From positions 1 to 6,851 of the forward strand of contig JAJYIC010000131.1 in the NCBI GenBank assembly GCA_021790295.1: a stretch of 6,851 nucleotides of DNA, given 5' to 3'. Both the position numbers and the translations under genes were made by a program. Positions 5,830 to 6,851 of the stretch are shown one piece after another (position 1 is the first letter of the stretch; each line of letters opens with the position of its first letter). The notes beneath the pieces were generated by a model. The model searched no databases. It saw nothing but the letters and a program-made list of their open reading frames with translations, and was not told the origin of the DNA. The stretch is from Pseudomonadota bacterium. Its GTDB lineage: Bacteria; Pseudomonadota; Alphaproteobacteria; ATCC43930; CGMCC-115725.

Positions 5830-6851
5830 AACGCCGCGGAAGCGGCAAGCTCTGCGGCCTCCGGCAGCGGCAGATCGAGGGCAAAGACCGCGCCCCTGCG
5901 GTCGCCGCGGCTTGCGGCTTCGATCCGCCCTCCCATCGCCTCGATAAAGCCGCGAGAAACGGCGAGAGCAAGGCCGCTTCCGGTGCGCCGGCGATCGGGA
6001 GGGGAGGCGCGGTAAAACTTGTCGAAGATGCGCGCCAGATCAGGCGGAGGGATGCCTTCGCCTTCATCGGCAACCTCGATCCGCACCCGCCCTTTTTGCG
6101 GCCGCACCCTGAGGGTGATCTCGCTGCCGGGGGGCGAGCGCCTCGCGGCGTTGTCGAGAAGGTTGAAAAGAGCCCTTTCGAAAAGGGCGGCGTCGATCGC
6201 AACCATGGGCAGGCCGGGCGGCAGCTCGAGCCGAAGGCGGTGGCCGGAGAGCAATTTTTCCGCTTTGAAGAGGGCCGCGTTGACCGCCTCCGAAAGATCT
6301 GCAAAACCCACCTCGGTCATCATCCGGCCCGACTCGATGCGGGTGATGTCGAGAAGATTGGCAATAAAACGATCGAGCCTTTCTGCCTCCTTGCCGATCG
6401 CGTGGATGAGGGTAAGCCGCGCTGGGCGTCCGAGCGAGCCTTCGTCCGTCTCGAGGCGCGCGGCCGCGTCGAGGATCGAGGCGAGAGGCGTCTTCAAATC
6501 ATGCGAGAGCGAGGTGAAAAGCGCCGCCCGCAGATGATCGGTTTCGGCCGAAAGGCGCGCGCGATCGAGGTCTTCGGCGAGTTTCACCCTTTCGAGCGCG
6601 AGCGCTGCCTGGTCCGTCAGCGCGTTCAAAAGGCGGCGTTCCTCGGGGGCGAGCGCGGCCGGCGAGTCGAGGTCGCACGTGTGCAGCCAGACACGCCGTA
6701 CGCCGTCGCCCTCCCAGGCCCGCTCCACCGCCCGGGTGAGCAGCCAGCCGCCGAGCCCCAGGCCGGTGAACGCCGGCAGCAGGCCGAAGTACGCGACCTC
6801 GACGTCGTCGCCGACGCGGTCGAGCTCGACGTAGCCCGCGGGCACGCCGTC
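5826..6851 (-). CDS. kdpD: KdpD-type sensor histidine kinase C-terminal half joined to a GNAT fragment (5' end outside window)
   Basis: The frame is open to the right edge. From about residue 66 (numbering from the GTG at 6845) it reads as the C-terminal part of a KdpD-type kinase: EERRLLNALTDQAALALER linker (68-86), a HisKA dimerisation box TSLSHDLKTPLA (111-122) with phospho-His115 (codon 6501-6503), the N-box FNLLDNA (227-233), the G1 box DEGEGIP (260-266), the F-box IFDKFYRA (273-280) and a G2 box GSGLALA (289-295). It should autophosphorylate on His and pass phosphate to a KdpE-like regulator, which is not encoded next to it. The expected N-terminal KdpD and Usp domains and the four membrane segments are missing. 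In their place residues 1 to about 63 are a GNAT acetyltransferase piece with different codon use. The kinase part is firm; the fusion is probably an artefact. Confidence 0.85.
   Translation of the reverse strand, partial: DGVPAGYVELDRVGDDVEVAYFGLLPAFTGLGLGGWLLTRAVERAWEGDGVRRVWLHTCDLDSPAALAPEERRLLNALTDQAALALERVKLAEDLDRARLSAETDHLRAALFTSLSHDLKTPLASILDAAARLETDEGSLGRPARLTLIHAIGKEAERLDRFIANLLDITRIESGRMMTEVGFADLSEAVNAALFKAEKLLSGHRLRLELPPGLPMVAIDAALFERALFNLLDNAARRSPPGSEITLRVRPQKGRVRIEVADEGEGIPPPDLARIFDKFYRASPPDRRRTGSGLALAVSRGFIEAMGGRIEAASRGDRRGAVFALDLPLPEAAELAASAAL
6657..6851 (-). other. GNAT N-acetyltransferase fragment of foreign (actinobacterial-like) codon use
   Basis: On the - strand this reads DGVPAGYVELD…VEVAYFGLLPAF, then GLGLGGWLLTRAVERAW (28-44) and VWLHTCDLDSPAAL (52-65). 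That is the acetyl-CoA-binding core and the beta strand before the usual NYRARGF ending of a GNAT family acetyltransferase, but the sequence switches to KdpD just where NYRARGF should come. 63 of 65 codons end in G or C, with no GAA, TTT, AAA or CTT, unlike every other gene in the window. The fragment lacks both ends of the GNAT domain and cannot be a working acetyltransferase as seen. Confidence 0.75.

Noticed and set aside
5538..5831. 97-codon + strand ORF in the kinase-ptsN interval
   Set aside because: The product is Arg/Ser-rich with no domain and no ribosome site, and it overlaps the 3' end of the kinase gene.
5826..6851. A novel acetyltransferase-histidine kinase fusion sensor
   Set aside because: The GNAT part is incomplete at its C-terminal end, differs sharply in codon use, and the kinase loses all sensor domains at the join. 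A chimera explains this more simply.

Overview
The window reads as GC-rich chromosomal DNA of a proteobacterium, most likely an alphaproteobacterium. That is an inference from the gene families (EIIA-Ntr, a KdpD-type kinase, a CoxL/xanthine dehydrogenase-type hydroxylase) and from codon use that is GC-rich but still freely uses GAA, TTT, CTT, GAT and AAA. The last ~190 bases (about 6657-6851) do not share this style. They look actinobacterial, so the window appears to be chimeric at its right end.

Layout. The left edge holds the 3' part of a gamma-glutamyltransferase-family gene on the + strand (1-1226). Every other gene lies on the - strand. Reading them in transcription order from the right: a KdpD-type histidine kinase C-terminal half (5826 to about 6650), joined in frame to a GNAT acetyltransferase fragment (about 6657-6851); a 316-base stretch with no convincing gene except a possible 43-residue basic ORF; a complete ptsN (EIIA-Ntr, 5048-5509); 52 bases later a complete molybdenum hydroxylase large subunit of the CoxL form II-like type (2698-4995); and, after 159 bases, a secreted seven-blade beta-propeller protein (1318-2538). 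The propeller gene and the GGT gene converge on a short interval with a strong hairpin whose U-tract serves the - strand.

How the genes may work together. EIIA-Ntr is known in E. coli to bind KdpD and stimulate its kinase activity, so a ptsN next to a KdpD-type kinase is a plausible potassium/nitrogen-PTS regulatory link. The hydroxylase has no FeS (CoxS) or FAD (CoxM) partner gene in the window, so its electron-transfer partners must be encoded elsewhere, or it may not act as a classical three-subunit enzyme. The propeller and GGT proteins are probably extracytoplasmic and have no evident functional tie to the others. I found no mobile element, CRISPR array, tRNA or rRNA, and no convincing previously undescribed multi-gene system. 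The most striking signal is the GNAT/KdpD junction, which I read as more likely an assembly or library artefact (or contamination) than a new sensor architecture.
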